Shown here: positions 61,907 to 64,000 of the stretch, piece after piece
Position numbering within the stretch: the stretch's first letter is position 1
Layout of the letters: the number at the start of each line of letters is the position of its first letter
Assembly (NCBI RefSeq): GCF_905475395.1
Contig: NC_058337.1
Span: 62,764,368-62,828,367, forward strand
DNA length: 64,000 nt
Reading direction: 5' to 3'
From: Chrysoperla carnea
Taxonomy: Eukaryota; Arthropoda; Insecta; Neuroptera; Chrysopidae
Position numbers and translations under genes: made by a program
Notes under the pieces: model-generated
Told to the model about the DNA's origin: nothing
The model's input: only the letters and a program-made list of their open reading frames with translations
Database searches by the model: none

Positions 61907-62475
61907 AACAAGTGAAAACAAACAATTTACTGAGTTAATTGTTGAAATACCATATGTAGACAGTATTGATTGCACAATCGTTTTTTTTTTCTTACGTCAT
62001 GTATGTAAAGAAAGATAGCCACTTTTAGATAGCCACTCATACATATATATCACACACACATAACTGATATTGCCATATAATACATACCATATAAAATTTA
62101 GTGATGTTTACTAAATAAAGTTTCAAACAAAAGTTGTTAAATTTTTTAGGAGGAACATTTTTAACATTTAAACTTTTCTTCTATCTCTAACGGTTTACAA
62201 GATTGTTTCTGAAGACTCAAGACCCAATTGACCTTTACGAACTTCGCCTCACTTTTTACGTCCTGAGCACGCTATAAAATTTCAGCTTGATATCTTCTTT
62301 CGTTCTTGAATTATCGTGTCAACATACAGACAGACGGACAGATTAGATTATTTCATGAACACCTATACAAAATTTAATTCGTAGCATCAATATTTTTAAG
62401 CTTTACAAACTTGAGACTAAACTTAGTATATTTCCTTATATACCTTGATATATTTCGTATATACATAGTATAAAA
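61907..62475 (-). repeat. GTCC-repeat family copy, minus strand
   Basis: Reverse copy with both ends: caagtgaaaacaaacaattt at the left and atatacatagtataaaaa at the right. The tract reads acagacagacggacagatt. Confidence 0.65.
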
Positions 62476-62809
62476 ACCTGTTAAAAAAACATAGATAACT
62501 TATAGTCCAATTGAGATGAAACTTAGGGAGTGGCTTATAATATAAGTCCGACTATGTATCATACCTTCCAAGAAAAGCCGCAAGAAAATATTATTTTAAA
62601 GCAGCCGAACATAAACGGGTCTTACACTTTAAGTTTCTAGAGTTAAAATATTAAAATTAATTCATTAAAATTTCATTTTGATCATTGGGTCAAACGTCTA
62701 ATGTATACTCTCCCATTTTTTTGAACACATTTCCGGTAGAAAGCCAATAAAAAATCTCTAACAAAGGTATAATTTACTAATATGCATATTTTTTAATCAT
62801 TAACGCGTG

Positions 62810-63085
62810 TAAGGACATCGCAGGATTAGATAGGAAAATAGCTTCTGTGAAACTGTTTAAAACCCCTCAAATGTGCCCCGGCCTCAAAATGTTCTGCGGA
62901 TCATTCTGATCAAAAGTCATATACTTTACTATAGTATACGTGTGGTTTTTATCGTGCGTAGCTCCAAAACTACCCGATAAAAAAATTTTGTGGTCGTGAG
63001 TGGTTCTGATCAGAATGGTGAGTGGGGGCGTTTTTAAACAGTTTAACAGAAAGACATTTTCCTATTTAATCCTGCGGAGTCCTTT
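62810..63085. mobile_element. MITE with AAGGACNNCGCAGGATTA termini
   Basis: Left end aaggacatcgcaggattaga and right end, reversed, aaggactccgcaggattaaa. Pairing continues through aaactgtttaaaa and a ctgatca palindrome region on both sides. About 275 bases; no ORF. Confidence 0.75.
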
Positions 63086-64000
63086 AAATATCCTAATCTT
63101 GTAAGAGTATTGAATAATAAAATCGTTTTAAACTTCTGTTATATAATATTGATTCAAGCCTGGCCTCCGGTCTTCAACGCAGTTCAAAAATATGAGAAAC
63201 AAACAGTAAGGTATAAAATACTTCTTTGTCATTTTGTGAACAAGTCGACTGCAATGGAAACGGGAGATGTAGAACATTGTTCTAAAATATAAAATTCTAA
63301 CAAGGTATACATGCATATAGACGTCATGTCGAAACTGTAGTTTCAGTACAAGTCAGTTTTGATTTTTGGTAGTTTGCAGTTTCAGTGATTATGTGAAAGT
63401 GGCAATTTTCTTATAAATATGAGTAGCGAAATTTTTCTTTTAAAGAAAAAAGGGAGCACAAACGATTCATTTCGATCCGATTTATAAAGACTGGAAATCA
63501 AATTTAACCCCATTCTTAAATCAACTGCATACATTGATAACTGATCCAGGTTACAATGTTAACTGATTCTTAATAAAGAAAAATAGAATAATAAATTAAT
63601 AATAAGTATAATTTTATTAAAAAATATGAAACTTTTCAGAGAGTCAAAAATTTAGCTCTAACCTTGTGTACCTACGCGGAAATTTTAATTACAATTAATT
63701 CAAAGCTATTCTTCTTGTAATAGGATCTATATGGTAAAATAGTTTAAGCAATACATTTTAATGAAATAAATTTTTCGGTATTACTTTCAAAAAAGTTATT
63801 GTATAAATGTATTAACTTTTATTGCAAACAAAAATTGAGAAAAAACTTGTTTCTTCACCTAGGTCTTTGAAAAAATGCTATTATTTTATTAATTATTTTA
63901 TAGATGGACCCATAGCTAACAAACACAAATATTTTATTTAAAAAAAAATTTTAATTAAAAAGAAAAAGGAAAAGTCTTTTTGTCTTAGATTACATCATTA
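63086..64000. other. No gene seen
   Basis: Overlapping 60- and 62-codon frames on opposite strands at 63110-63316 look like chance. Confidence 0.45.

Overview
The window is AT-rich eukaryotic DNA, almost certainly from an insect. Genes are sparse and split by introns. Exons are joined at GT-AG sites, no bacterial operon signals are visible, and the non-coding DNA is full of insect-type repeats: tRNA-headed SINEs, foldback MITEs, decayed non-LTR, hAT-like and Helitron-like pieces, and long AT microsatellites. The order of insect cannot be settled from this sequence alone.

Only three protein-coding genes can be supported, all on the plus strand between about 28.5 and 50.0 kb. The first (28575-34967) is a two-exon gene for a 361-residue, Asn-rich protein with a C-terminal coiled coil; I do not recognise its family. 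The second (36375-42186, six exons, 576 residues) and third (43663-49983, nine exons, 535 residues) are tandem paralogues. Each has an N-terminal thioredoxin fold followed by degenerate nucleoside-diphosphate-kinase (NDK)-like modules, the architecture of the NME8/TXNDC3-TXNDC6 group (annotated in insects as thioredoxin domain-containing protein 3 homologues), which is linked to axonemes and sperm flagella. None of these three genes appears as one open frame; I assembled each from frame, splice sites and paralogue alignment.

The paralogues differ in informative ways. Copy A has WAGPC where copy B keeps the redox motif WCGPC. Both have Tyr where NDK enzymes have the catalytic His. Copy A carries a long Glu/Lys-rich insert that copy B lacks. 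They share four intron positions; A has one further intron and B four.

The flanks (1-28.5 kb and 50-64 kb) contain no convincing host gene. They hold an unclassified repeat family with five long copies, three SINE-like modules, more than a dozen inverted-repeat elements (two bounded by TTAA), and fragments of a hAT/ZMYM1-like transposase, two non-LTR retrotransposons and a Helitron-like protein. The 5.3-kb intron of the first gene is a cluster of SINEs and a MITE; a large foldback element lies just upstream of the copy A start. I found no CRISPR array, operon, authentic tRNA or rRNA gene, and no clear new multi-gene system. The most interesting biology is the divergent thioredoxin/NDK pair, the unrecognised coiled-coil gene, and the unclassified repeat families.
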